Below, piece after piece: positions 1 to 5,982 of a stretch of 6,321 nucleotides of DNA. Source of the DNA: Actinomycetota bacterium (GTDB taxonomy: Bacteria; Actinomycetota; Acidimicrobiia; Acidimicrobiales; Acidimicrobiaceae); assembly GCA_004366215.1 (NCBI GenBank), contig SIRY01000166.1, forward strand, positions 1-6,321, given 5' to 3'. How positions within the stretch are numbered: the stretch's first letter is position 1; every line of letters begins with the position of its first letter. A program made the position numbers and the translations under genes. Under the pieces are notes generated by a model. The model was given only the letters and a program-made list of their open reading frames with translations, was not told the DNA's origin and searched no databases.

Positions 1-91
1 TGATCGGCGCGCCTCCTCCAACGGCGACCGAACCTACCATGACACGACGGGTAGGCCTGCGAGGTGCGAGCGCCACGGTCGGACGGGACAT
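1..91 (-). CDS. ispG: IspG (GcpE), 4-hydroxy-3-methylbut-2-enyl diphosphate synthase, N-terminal fragment
   Basis: This is the first 30 codons of a gene that runs off the left edge. The enzyme is an iron-sulfur protein of the MEP isoprenoid pathway that reduces ME-cPP to HMBPP in the cytoplasm. Only the N-terminus is visible: an ATG at 89-91, then a run containing LAPRRPTRRVMVGSVAVGG and ending API. This closely matches the start of actinobacterial IspG proteins (Mycobacterium: LAPRRATRQLMVGNVGVG), where a conserved VQSM segment follows just beyond the point of truncation. The ATG is the only sensible start, because an in-frame TGA lies two codons upstream and a perfect AGGAGG sits 9 nt before it. 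The gene follows the protease gene by 16 nt, which is the standard actinobacterial dxr-rip1-ispG order. The catalytic barrel and the cluster-binding cysteines are outside the window. The call rests on a short stretch plus synteny, but both agree. Confidence 0.88.
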   Translation of the reverse strand, partial: MSRPTVALAPRRPTRRVMVGSVAVGGGAPI

Positions 92-100
92 GGTTCACTG

Positions 101-106
101 CCTCCT
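101..106 (-). promoter_or_regulatory. Ribosome binding site of ispG
   Basis: The mRNA reads AGGAGG here, a perfect Shine-Dalgarno core, with 9 nt to the ATG at 89-91. It abuts the end of the protease gene, whose TAG stop (108-110) is followed directly by a second in-frame TAG (105-107). That second TAG overlaps the first two bases of this site. Confidence 0.8.
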
Positions 107-107
107 A

Positions 108-1394
108 CTAGGAGAACGGGTTCGGCACTGGATGGGTGATGTCGAGGTAGAGCGCTGTCACTCCGAGGAACACGATCACCGCAATCACAGCGTAGGTCAC
201 CGGCATGAGCTTGAGCACATCGGCGTGGTACGGCCGGCCTCGACGTGAGCGCAGTCGCTCGTAGATCGCCACGGCAACGTGCCCGCCATCGAGGGGCAGC
301 AACGGCACGAGGTTGAACACCCCGACGAAGACGTTGATGAGGACGAGCAGCTCGAGGACGGCACCGACGCCCGCTGCGGCCGCGTCCGAGGCCAACTGGA
401 CGATGCCGACGGGCGACTCGAAACGGGAGGCCGACTTGGCTGACGTTGGGTTCGACGATGGCTTGGCTACCTCCGCGAGGTACGTCGCGATACCGTGGGG
501 CGTGAAGTGCGCAGCGAGCCCCGAGACCGTCGTCTCTGTGAGCGCCACCAGCGAACGACCGGCGTCAGCAAGGCCCCCGACGAGGCTCGCGTGCGCGACC
601 GGCGGCGTGACCACGACGCCGAGCACTCCCCGCGAGCCGAGCGCCCGGTACGCGGCGTCTGCGGGCACGAACGCGCGAGCTGGTTCTGGCACGACCGTGC
701 GCTCGACGACACGTCCAGCTGGGGTTCGCCACACGAGCGACACCGGCCGACCGGCTCGTCCGCTCACGACGGCACTGAACTGCTCTAGCGTGGGATCACG
801 GTGGCCATCCACAGCGAGGATGACGTCTCCGGGCTCGAGCCCCGCACGCGCGGCTGGCGTCACCACGCCGGGAACGTGCGCGAGACCTGCGATCACGACG
901 CCGCGGCTTTGGTACGCCCCCACACCGACCGCCAAGTACCAGAGCATGGCGAACGCGAGCACCAGGTGTACCACCGAGCCCGCCACGCTCACAGCTACCC
1001 GACGGGGAAACGACGCAGCACGGTACGTCCGGGCCTCTCGCTCCGGCGGCACCTCATCGACGTTGGTCATCCCGCTGATGCGCACGTAGCCACCGACGAG
1101 GAGCGCCTTGACGCCGTACTCGATGCCACGTCGACGCCACGAGATGACGCGAGGACCAAAGCCAACGAAGAACTCGGTCACGTCCATGCCTGCCCACCGC
1201 GCGACGACGTAGTGACCGAGCTCGTGGAGCACGATCATGGCGACGATCGAGGCAACGACGGCGAGCGTTCCAAGCGCGTGCCACCGGTACGCGAGAGCGA
1301 CGACGGCGGCGAGCACGACGATCAGCTCCGCAAGGCGCCTTCCCGAGAAGGAGCGCGCCTCGGCGAGATCGGGGGCATCCTCGTCACGAGGCAC
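108..1394 (-). CDS. rseP: Site-2-type intramembrane zinc metalloprotease (RseP/Rip1 family) with one PDZ domain
   Basis: This is a membrane-embedded M50 protease of the family that cleaves anti-sigma factors and other membrane proteins during envelope stress (E. coli RseP, Mycobacterium Rip1). The predicted protein has 428 residues; Rip1 has about 404. The zinc motif HELGH is at residues 57-61, in a hydrophobic segment (about 43-62). It is followed by the family motifs FFVGFGP (75-81) and VKALLVGGYVRISGM (95-109). A membrane segment covers about 141-160 and a single PDZ-like domain about 173-236. The second catalytic motif NLVPLLPLDGGH is at 361-372, with the zinc ligand Asp369, and a last membrane segment covers about 398-416. 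An additional hydrophobic segment at about 21-37 precedes the catalytic one. The start is GTG at 1392-1394. It has a strong GAGGAG 7 nt upstream, whereas the open frame upstream of it lies wholly inside dxr. The gene overlaps dxr by 11 nt, suggesting translational coupling. All catalytic residues are present. The substrate cannot be told from the window; by family it would be an anti-sigma factor. Confidence 0.95.
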   Translation of the reverse strand: MPRDEDAPDLAEARSFSGRRLAELIVVLAAVVALAYRWHALGTLAVVASIVAMIVLHELGHYVVARWAGMDVTEFFVGFGPRVISWRRRGIEYGVKALLVGGYVRISGMTNVDEVPPEREARTYRAASFPRRVAVSVAGSVVHLVLAFAMLWYLAVGVGAYQSRGVVIAGLAHVPGVVTPAARAGLEPGDVILAVDGHRDPTLEQFSAVVSGRAGRPVSLVWRTPAGRVVERTVVPEPARAFVPADAAYRALGSRGVLGVVVTPPVAHASLVGGLADAGRSLVALTETTVSGLAAHFTPHGIATYLAEVAKPSSNPTSAKSASRFESPVGIVQLASDAAAAGVGAVLELLVLINVFVGVFNLVPLLPLDGGHVAVAIYERLRSRRGRPYHADVLKLMPVTYAVIAVIVFLGVTALYLDITHPVPNPFS

Positions 1395-2544
1395 GGCACC
1401 ACTCCTCGACGACCGCTCGGGCAACGTCTCGAGCCGCCGCATCCGCCTCCACGACGTCGCTGACGCTCCCGAGCCGCTTAGGTTCGTAGCGCTCCATGCT
1501 CGCCGCGACGACGCGGTAGATCTCCGCCCACCGGATGCGCCCTGCGAGGAACGCATCGACGGCGACCTCGTTAGCTGCATTCATCCAGCACGGTGCCGCA
1601 CCGCCCGCTCGGCCCGCCTCGAACGCGAGGCCGAGGGCCGGAAAGCGCTCGAGGTCGACCGGCTCGAACGTCAGGCTTCGCGTGCTCGCGAAGTCGAGCC
1701 TGCTCACGGCCTTCGGGGCCCGGTCCGGGTGGTAGAGCGCCACCGCGAGGGGTAGCGCCATGGTGGGCTCCGAGAGCTGGGCGATGACCGATCCGTCGCG
1801 AAAGCGCACCATCGAGTGCACCACGCTCTGAGGGTGAATGACGACCTCGATCGCGTCGTAGGCAACGCCGAACAGGTGGTGAGCCTCGATCACCTCCAGA
1901 CCCTTGTTGAACAGGGTGGAGGAGTCCACCGAGATCTTCGGACCCATGCGCCACGTCGGATGCGCCAAGGCCTCCGCAACGCCAACGCACTCGAGCTCCT
2001 CGAGCGGCGTCGAGCGGAACGGCCCACCCGAGCTCGTCAGGACGAGACCGGCTACCCGATCGTCTGCGTCGCGCGTACCTCCGAGGCATTGGAAGACCGC
2101 AGAGTGCTCCGAATCGACCGGGACGATCTCACCGTCACCCTCGCGTCGCCAGTCTTCGACGAGGTCACCAGCTGCGACGAGTGACTCCTTGTTAGCCAGC
2201 GCGAGCCTACGGCCAGCGAGCAGGGCGGTGTTCGTGACCGTCAGGCCGGCGAATCCGGTCACCGCATTGACGACGACCTCTGCGTCCGCACCGAGCGTGA
2301 GCGCCTCGCGTCCGACCACCACCTCGACGCTTCGGTCGAGCTGCTCCCGCAGGCGTGAAGGGTCGTCCAGCCGAACGAGACCAACGACTCGAGGTCGCAA
2401 GGCGCGTGCCAGCGCGACGATGCCGTCGACGTCGCCGCCGCCCACGAGCACCTGAGCGTGGAACCGCTGCGGATCCTGCGCGACGACGCTCGCGGCTTGA
2501 CGGCCGACGGAACCGGTTGCCCCAAGGATCGCGACGCTCGTCAC
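1384..2544 (-). CDS. dxr: DXR, 1-deoxy-D-xylulose-5-phosphate reductoisomerase
   Basis: This enzyme converts DXP to 2-C-methyl-D-erythritol 4-phosphate with NADPH and a divalent metal. It is the committed step of the MEP isoprenoid pathway and the fosmidomycin target. The 386-residue protein is of normal length. The NADPH-binding motif GATGSVG is at residues 8-14 and the LANKESLV segment at 116-123. The metal-binding motif PVDSEHSA at 142-149 supplies Asp144 and Glu146; the third ligand is Glu217 in NKGLE (213-217). Substrate-binding elements are SSGGPF (171-176), HPTW (195-198) and IHPQSVVHSMV (236-246). The C-terminal NAANEVAVDAFL (322-333) is also typical. The start is GTG at 2542-2544, directly ahead of the first beta strand of the Rossmann fold, so no shorter start is possible. 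A GGGAG lies only 3 nt upstream (2548-2552), a tight spacing. The gene is 20 nt after cdsA and overlaps the protease gene by 11 nt. It appears intact and functional. Confidence 0.98.
   Translation of the reverse strand: MTSVAILGATGSVGRQAASVVAQDPQRFHAQVLVGGGDVDGIVALARALRPRVVGLVRLDDPSRLREQLDRSVEVVVGREALTLGADAEVVVNAVTGFAGLTVTNTALLAGRRLALANKESLVAAGDLVEDWRREGDGEIVPVDSEHSAVFQCLGGTRDADDRVAGLVLTSSGGPFRSTPLEELECVGVAEALAHPTWRMGPKISVDSSTLFNKGLEVIEAHHLFGVAYDAIEVVIHPQSVVHSMVRFRDGSVIAQLSEPTMALPLAVALYHPDRAPKAVSRLDFASTRSLTFEPVDLERFPALGLAFEAGRAGGAAPCWMNAANEVAVDAFLAGRIRWAEIYRVVAASMERYEPKRLGSVSDVVEADAAARDVARAVVEEWCRAS
1402..1407 (-). promoter_or_regulatory. Ribosome binding site of the rseP-like gene, inside the end of dxr
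   Basis: The mRNA reads GAGGAG, 7 nt before the GTG at 1392-1394. The same bases encode Glu-Glu near the DXR C-terminus. This site decides the start of the protease: it places it 62 codons downstream of the farthest possible in-frame start, which would lie deep inside dxr. Confidence 0.8.
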
Positions 2545-2564
2545 AGTCTCCCAGCCTAGGCAGG

Positions 2565-3845
2565 CTACCTGAGATGCATCACCAGCATCAGGTAGTAGGA
2601 GGCTGGGAGCACGAGCAACATGGCGTCGATACGATCGAGCACACCGCCGTGACCAGGCAAGAGAGCACCGGAGTCTTTCACCTGATGCTGCCGCTTCATC
2701 GCGCTCTCAAGCAGGTCTCCAAGGGGCGCGACGACGGCTACGACGACGCCCAGCCACACACCTCGCGCCGTACCGAGCGCGCTGAGTACACCGAGCACGA
2801 GCCCCGTCGCGACTGCGGCGAGCGTTCCCCCGACGAGACCCTCGACCGTCTTCGCAGGCGAGATCGCCGGCACGAGCGAGTGGCGACCGATCAGCGAGCC
2901 GACGAAGAACGCTACGGTATCGTCCGCAACGACGCACGCGAGCGCTGCGAGCAGCGCGAGCTCTCCCCGGCCGCCGAAGGACTCCGGCCGCAGCAGCACC
3001 GCTGCGAACGCTCCAAAGAGACCGACCCACACCACGACGAGCATGGTGCGCGCCAGTCCGTCGAAGGGTGGTCGCCTGAGGGGGCCAAAGAGGTACCACG
3101 CCGCGCCGAGCAGGAAAACGCCGACGATGGTGCCGGCGAGTGGGCCAGGCCCAAAGCGGTAGCCGACTCCGACGAGTGCACCGACGCCGATGAGGCCGAT
3201 GAACCGAGCCTCACGGACCCCAGCATGCTCGATGACGCCGAAGGCCTCAGACACCGCCAGCTCGAGCGCAAGCCCCACCACGACGAGCACTGCGATGCGC
3301 CCGAGCAGCACCGCCCCGATCACGATCGCGCCAAGCACGAGCCCGGTCAGGGTGCTCTGGAGCTTCGAGCGTCGAGGCCCGCCGCCTCCTTGGCTTCGCG
3401 AGTGCCGGTGGGACCGGCGTGAAGATCCTGCAGCCGCTGGCGCCGCGTCAGCCTCGCGCTGTGCCCGACGAAGCTGCTCGCGAGCGTGGCGCTCTGCAGC
3501 CATGCGCCGCGAGCGGCTCGACTCACGCTCCGCGCTCGCGTCGGCGTCGACGATCGGCAACTCACCAGTCCGCGGACCGCCGAGCTCGTCAGCGCGTACG
3601 CCAGCGAGTTCCTCGAGGATCCGGGGCACCTCGCCGGTCGGGGGCTCGCGCCAATCTCGGAGCGTCAGATCGTCTGGGTCACGAGCGTCTCCTGCGGTGT
3701 CGGCCGAGAGGGGAACGGTCTGTGCGTCAGCTGCGTCCTCGCCGATGGGCACCGTCTCGTCGCTCGACGCGTCACGCTCAGCTCTGCCGCCGCGTGAGGC
3801 GTTCTCGCGACGGCGGCCAAGGGAGCGATCGTGGCGTTCGTCCAC
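2565..3845 (-). CDS. cdsA: CdsA, phosphatidate cytidylyltransferase (CDP-diacylglycerol synthase) with a long N-terminal extension
   Basis: This integral membrane enzyme makes CDP-diacylglycerol from phosphatidate and CTP, the branch point for bacterial phospholipids. The 426 residues divide into a hydrophilic, charged extension (1-162) and a catalytic membrane core (about 163-426) of usual size. The core has about eight hydrophobic segments (for example 164-196, 236-254, 267-287, 295-317, 336-358, 406-424). It carries the ADDTVAFFVG (307-316) and SPAKTVEG (329-336) motifs. Residues 381-407 match the CDP-diglyceride synthase signature in full: S381, K384-R385, K390-D391, H399-G400-G401, D404-R405 and D407. 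The extension ends in a basic Ser/Arg/His-rich stretch (141-161) and contains two TGE[VL]P repeats. The start is uncertain: GTG at 3843-3845 lies 11 nt after the frr stop but has no clear Shine-Dalgarno, so reinitiation after frr is likely. A later GTG (codon 32) would shorten the extension without removing the repeats. The gene lies between frr and dxr, with neither uppS nor rlmN inserted. Confidence 0.95.
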   Translation of the reverse strand: MDERHDRSLGRRRENASRGGRAERDASSDETVPIGEDAADAQTVPLSADTAGDARDPDDLTLRDWREPPTGEVPRILEELAGVRADELGGPRTGELPIVDADASAERESSRSRRMAAERHAREQLRRAQREADAAPAAAGSSRRSHRHSRSQGGGGPRRSKLQSTLTGLVLGAIVIGAVLLGRIAVLVVVGLALELAVSEAFGVIEHAGVREARFIGLIGVGALVGVGYRFGPGPLAGTIVGVFLLGAAWYLFGPLRRPPFDGLARTMLVVVWVGLFGAFAAVLLRPESFGGRGELALLAALACVVADDTVAFFVGSLIGRHSLVPAISPAKTVEGLVGGTLAAVATGLVLGVLSALGTARGVWLGVVVAVVAPLGDLLESAMKRQHQVKDSGALLPGHGGVLDRIDAMLLVLPASYYLMLVMHLR

Positions 3846-3856
3846 CCGAAACCGGC

Positions 3857-4429
3857 CTAGACCTCGAGGAGGTCGCGCTCCTTGACCTCGAGCGCGCGGT
3901 CGAGCTCCCCAACGTAGCGCGCCGTGAGGCGATCCAGCTGACGTTCCACGTCCTCAAGGTCATCTGTCGTGATCGACCCTTGACGCTGTAGCGACTCAAA
4001 GTGCTGCTTCGCTTGACGGCGAACCGAGCGGATCGCGACGCGTCCCTCCTCCGCGCGTCGACGTACCACCTTGACGAGCTCCTTGCGCCGCTCTTCGGTG
4101 AGCGGTTGGACGGCGATACGGATGACCGAACCGTCGTTGGTCGGGTTGACACCGAGGTCGGAGTCGCGAATCGCTCGTTCCATGGCGGCCATCGCGGCAC
4201 GATCGTAGGGGCTGACCACGAGGGTGTGCGGATCAGGAGTGCTGACGGAGGCCAGCTGGCGTAGCGGCACGCGCTCGCCGTAGTACTCAACGACGATGCC
4301 GTCAAGGAGCGCCGCCTGAGCTCGCCCGGTTCGCACGGTCGCAAACTCGTCCTCAGTATGACGAACCGCCTTCGCCATACGCTCCTCGAAACCGGCTAGC
4401 TCCGCGTCGATGTCGATCGGGTCCGCCAT
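3857..4429 (-). CDS. frr: Ribosome recycling factor (RRF)
   Basis: RRF acts with EF-G in the cytoplasm to split post-termination ribosomes for reuse. The protein has 190 residues from the ATG, close to the usual 185. It aligns along its whole length with E. coli RRF. Family motifs include TVRTGRA (31-37), LLDGIVVEYYG (41-51), PLRQLASV (55-62), SDLGVNP (90-96) and LTEERRKELVKVVRRRAEEGR (110-130). The helix III arginine essential in E. coli (Arg132) corresponds to Arg137. The helical domain I and beta domain II are both complete. The start could be ATG at 4427-4429, sharing one base with the pyrH TGA stop, or GTG one codon upstream (4430-4432), which would overlap pyrH by four bases and add one residue. 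A GGTGG lies about 4 nt before the ATG, so the ATG is favoured slightly. Either way, translation is coupled to pyrH. Confidence 0.98.
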   Translation of the reverse strand: MADPIDIDAELAGFEERMAKAVRHTEDEFATVRTGRAQAALLDGIVVEYYGERVPLRQLASVSTPDPHTLVVSPYDRAAMAAMERAIRDSDLGVNPTNDGSVIRIAVQPLTEERRKELVKVVRRRAEEGRVAIRSVRRQAKQHFESLQRQGSITTDDLEDVERQLDRLTARYVGELDRALEVKERDLLEV

Positions 4430-5145
4430 CACTCCACCAACGTTCCTATCTCGCCCCGCCAGGCCTTGACGATGTTACCCCGTCGTGACAGGTCGAAGAC
4501 GACCACCTTGATCGACCGCTCCTTACAGAGCGTGACGGCGGTGAGATCCATGACCGCGAGGTTGCGCTCGATGACCTCCATGTAGCCCACTCGCTCGAGG
4601 TGTCTCGCCTCCGGATCGCGGCGGGGATCAGCCGTGTAGATGCCGTCGACCCCTGAGTGCGTCCCCTTGAGCACAACCTCTGCGCCGATCTCCGTCGCGC
4701 GCAGCGCCGCGGCGGTATCAGTCGTGAAGAAGGGGTTGCCCGTCCCGGCAGCGAAGATCACGATGCGCCCCTTCTCGAGGTGCCGCATCGCTCGACGACG
4801 GATGTACGGCTCTGCGAGCTCGGCCATCGTAATGGCGCTCTGCAGACGTACCGGCTGACCAAGACGCTCGATCGCGCTCTGGAGTGCGAGGGCGTTCATG
4901 ACGGTCGCGAGCATCCCCATGTTGTCTGAGGTCGGAGGGTCGATCCCGATGGCAGTTCCGTCTGTCCCTCGCCAGAGGTTACCCCCGCCGACCACGACGG
5001 CTACCTCGACCCCGTGCGCCGAGCGCAGCTCGACGAGCTCCTCCGCGAGCTGCGCGAGCGTCACTGGATCAATCGTCGCCCGGTGATCCGCCCCGGCGAG
5101 GGACTCACCAGAGAGCTTCAGCAGAACCCTCTGCCACCCTCCCAC
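4429..5145 (-). CDS. pyrH: UMP kinase (uridylate kinase, PyrH)
   Basis: PyrH phosphorylates UMP to UDP with ATP in the cytoplasm. It is a hexameric amino-acid-kinase-fold enzyme, often allosterically controlled by GTP and UTP. With the GTG start at 5143-5145 the protein has 238 residues, the normal length. Motifs are VLLKLSGES (7-15), GGGNLWRG (53-60), MGMLATVMNALALQ (76-89), GTGNPFFTTD (134-143) and VDGIYTADP (166-174). The loop before VDG is two residues longer than in E. coli (GTHSG in place of ATK). The start is ambiguous. TTG at 5161-5163 in the same frame would add six residues and overlap tsf by 17 nt. The GTG lies one base after the tsf TGA, which suits reinitiation and gives an N-terminus (MGGWQRVLLKLSGE) like that of other PyrH proteins. 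Neither start has a strong Shine-Dalgarno. The function is certain; only the first few residues are in doubt. Confidence 0.97.
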   Translation of the reverse strand: MGGWQRVLLKLSGESLAGADHRATIDPVTLAQLAEELVELRSAHGVEVAVVVGGGNLWRGTDGTAIGIDPPTSDNMGMLATVMNALALQSAIERLGQPVRLQSAITMAELAEPYIRRRAMRHLEKGRIVIFAAGTGNPFFTTDTAAALRATEIGAEVVLKGTHSGVDGIYTADPRRDPEARHLERVGYMEVIERNLAVMDLTAVTLCKERSIKVVVFDLSRRGNIVKAWRGEIGTLVE

Positions 5146-5146
5146 G

Positions 5147-5938
5147 TCAGCGACCGATCTCAACCTGAGCGAACCTCACGATCGCCGCCCCCTCGAGCAG
5201 GTCAGCGATCCGTCGCTTCTCGTCCTTAACGAACGCTTGATCGAGCAAGCACACGTCGCGGTAGAAGCCTTCGAGCCGACCTTCGACGATCTTGGCGAGC
5301 GCGGCCTCCGGCTTCCCGCTGTGGCGAGCGCTCGCCTCAAAGGTCTCGCGCTCGCGCTCGACCTCCTCGCGTGGCACCTCGTCTCGCGACAGGTACCGTG
5401 GGCGGGCGAACGCGACGTGCAGCGCGATGTCGTGCGCCAGCGCGGCAGACCCACCGCGCAGGTGTACCAGCACGGCGTTGACGCCGCGATCTGCCTGCAC
5501 GTGCAGGTAACCCGAGACCACCTCACCACTCGCAGCTTCGAAGCGAACGACGCGCCCAAGCGCGATGTTCTCCTTCAGCGAGAGCTGCAGGTCTTCGATG
5601 ATGCTTCGAAACTTGTCGACGGCATCCTCTCCGTCGGTCGCCACAGCTGCGGCGATCTCGTTCGCAGTATTCACGAAGTCCTGCGCCTTTGCGACAAAGT
5701 CTGTCTCGCAGCGAAGCTCGACGATCGCCCCAGCCCGGTCGTCGAGAAGCGACAGTGCGATGGCTCCTTCGACGTTGTCCCGATCGACTCGCTTCGCTGC
5801 CGAGGCCAGCCCTCGTTCGCGCAGGATGCGTGTCGCTCGTTCGACGTCACCTCCCGCCTCCTCGAGCGCCTTCTTCGCGTCGAGCATGCCTGCCCCAGTG
5901 GCGCGTCGAAGCGCCTGAACGTCGCTCGCACTGACCAC
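5147..5938 (-). CDS. tsf: Elongation factor Ts (EF-Ts)
   Basis: EF-Ts is the guanine-nucleotide exchange factor that releases GDP from EF-Tu during protein synthesis. The 263-residue protein is slightly shorter than E. coli EF-Ts (283). A UBA-like N-terminal domain (about 4-40) carries the family signature LRRATGAGMLDAKKAL (10-25). The core contains CETDFVAK (77-84). Its Asp80 and Phe81 fall at the same numbers as the E. coli residues that insert into EF-Tu and disturb the Mg-GDP site. A C-terminal subdomain (about 140-263) includes HSGKPE (206-211), the EGRLEGF region (219-225) and the closing RFAQVEIG. Arg76 sits where many homologues have Asn just before the Cys of the second signature. 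The start is GTG at 5936-5938, supported by AAAGGAG 5 nt upstream. The gene is 44 nt after rpsB and 1 nt before the preferred pyrH start. rpsB-tsf is one of the most conserved gene pairs in bacteria. Confidence 0.98.
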   Translation of the reverse strand: MVSASDVQALRRATGAGMLDAKKALEEAGGDVERATRILRERGLASAAKRVDRDNVEGAIALSLLDDRAGAIVELRCETDFVAKAQDFVNTANEIAAAVATDGEDAVDKFRSIIEDLQLSLKENIALGRVVRFEAASGEVVSGYLHVQADRGVNAVLVHLRGGSAALAHDIALHVAFARPRYLSRDEVPREEVERERETFEASARHSGKPEAALAKIVEGRLEGFYRDVCLLDQAFVKDEKRRIADLLEGAAIVRFAQVEIGR

Positions 5939-5943
5939 GTGGT

Positions 5944-5950
5944 CTCCTTT
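5944..5950 (-). promoter_or_regulatory. Ribosome binding site of tsf
   Basis: The mRNA reads AAAGGAG, a strong Shine-Dalgarno core, 5 nt before the GTG at 5936-5938. It fixes the tsf start and is the strongest ribosome binding site in the right half of the window, consistent with the high demand for EF-Ts. Confidence 0.8.
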
Positions 5951-5959
5951 CGCTCAGTC

Positions 5960-5977
5960 ACCCTCTGTCGCGAGGAT
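5960..5977 (-). other. Possible RNA hairpin in the rpsB-tsf spacer
   Basis: On the transcript, AUCCUC (5972-5977) can pair with GAGGGU (5960-5965) to form a 6-bp stem with one G-U pair and a 6-nt loop, GCGACA. No U-run follows, so it is not an intrinsic terminator as it stands. It sits between the rpsB stop and the tsf ribosome binding site without covering that site. It could be a processing or attenuation element or a chance pairing; six base pairs are weak evidence. Confidence 0.25.
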
Positions 5978-5982
5978 CCAGC

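Noticed and set aside
313..1089. A 258-codon plus-strand open frame opposite the protease gene
   Set aside because: It is low-complexity Thr/Ala/Ser/Arg sequence mirroring the codons of the real gene, with no recognisable motif and no reason to displace the M50 protease.
1395..1580. A 62-codon upstream extension of the protease reading frame
   Set aside because: It overlaps conserved dxr coding sequence and is Arg/Ser-rich with no membrane or family motif. The GTG at 1392-1394 has a strong ribosome binding site at proper spacing.
2545..2564. Small inverted repeat (AGCCT / AGGCT) between cdsA and dxr as a terminator
   Set aside because: The stem is only about 5 bp, no U-run follows, and it lies inside a tightly packed operon just ahead of the dxr ribosome binding site.
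2355..3422. A 355-codon open frame on the plus strand across cdsA and the start of dxr
   Set aside because: It lies antisense to two genes with complete family signatures. Its translation is a run of charged Arg/Asp/Glu/His residues with no domain, as expected from shadow frames in GC-rich DNA.
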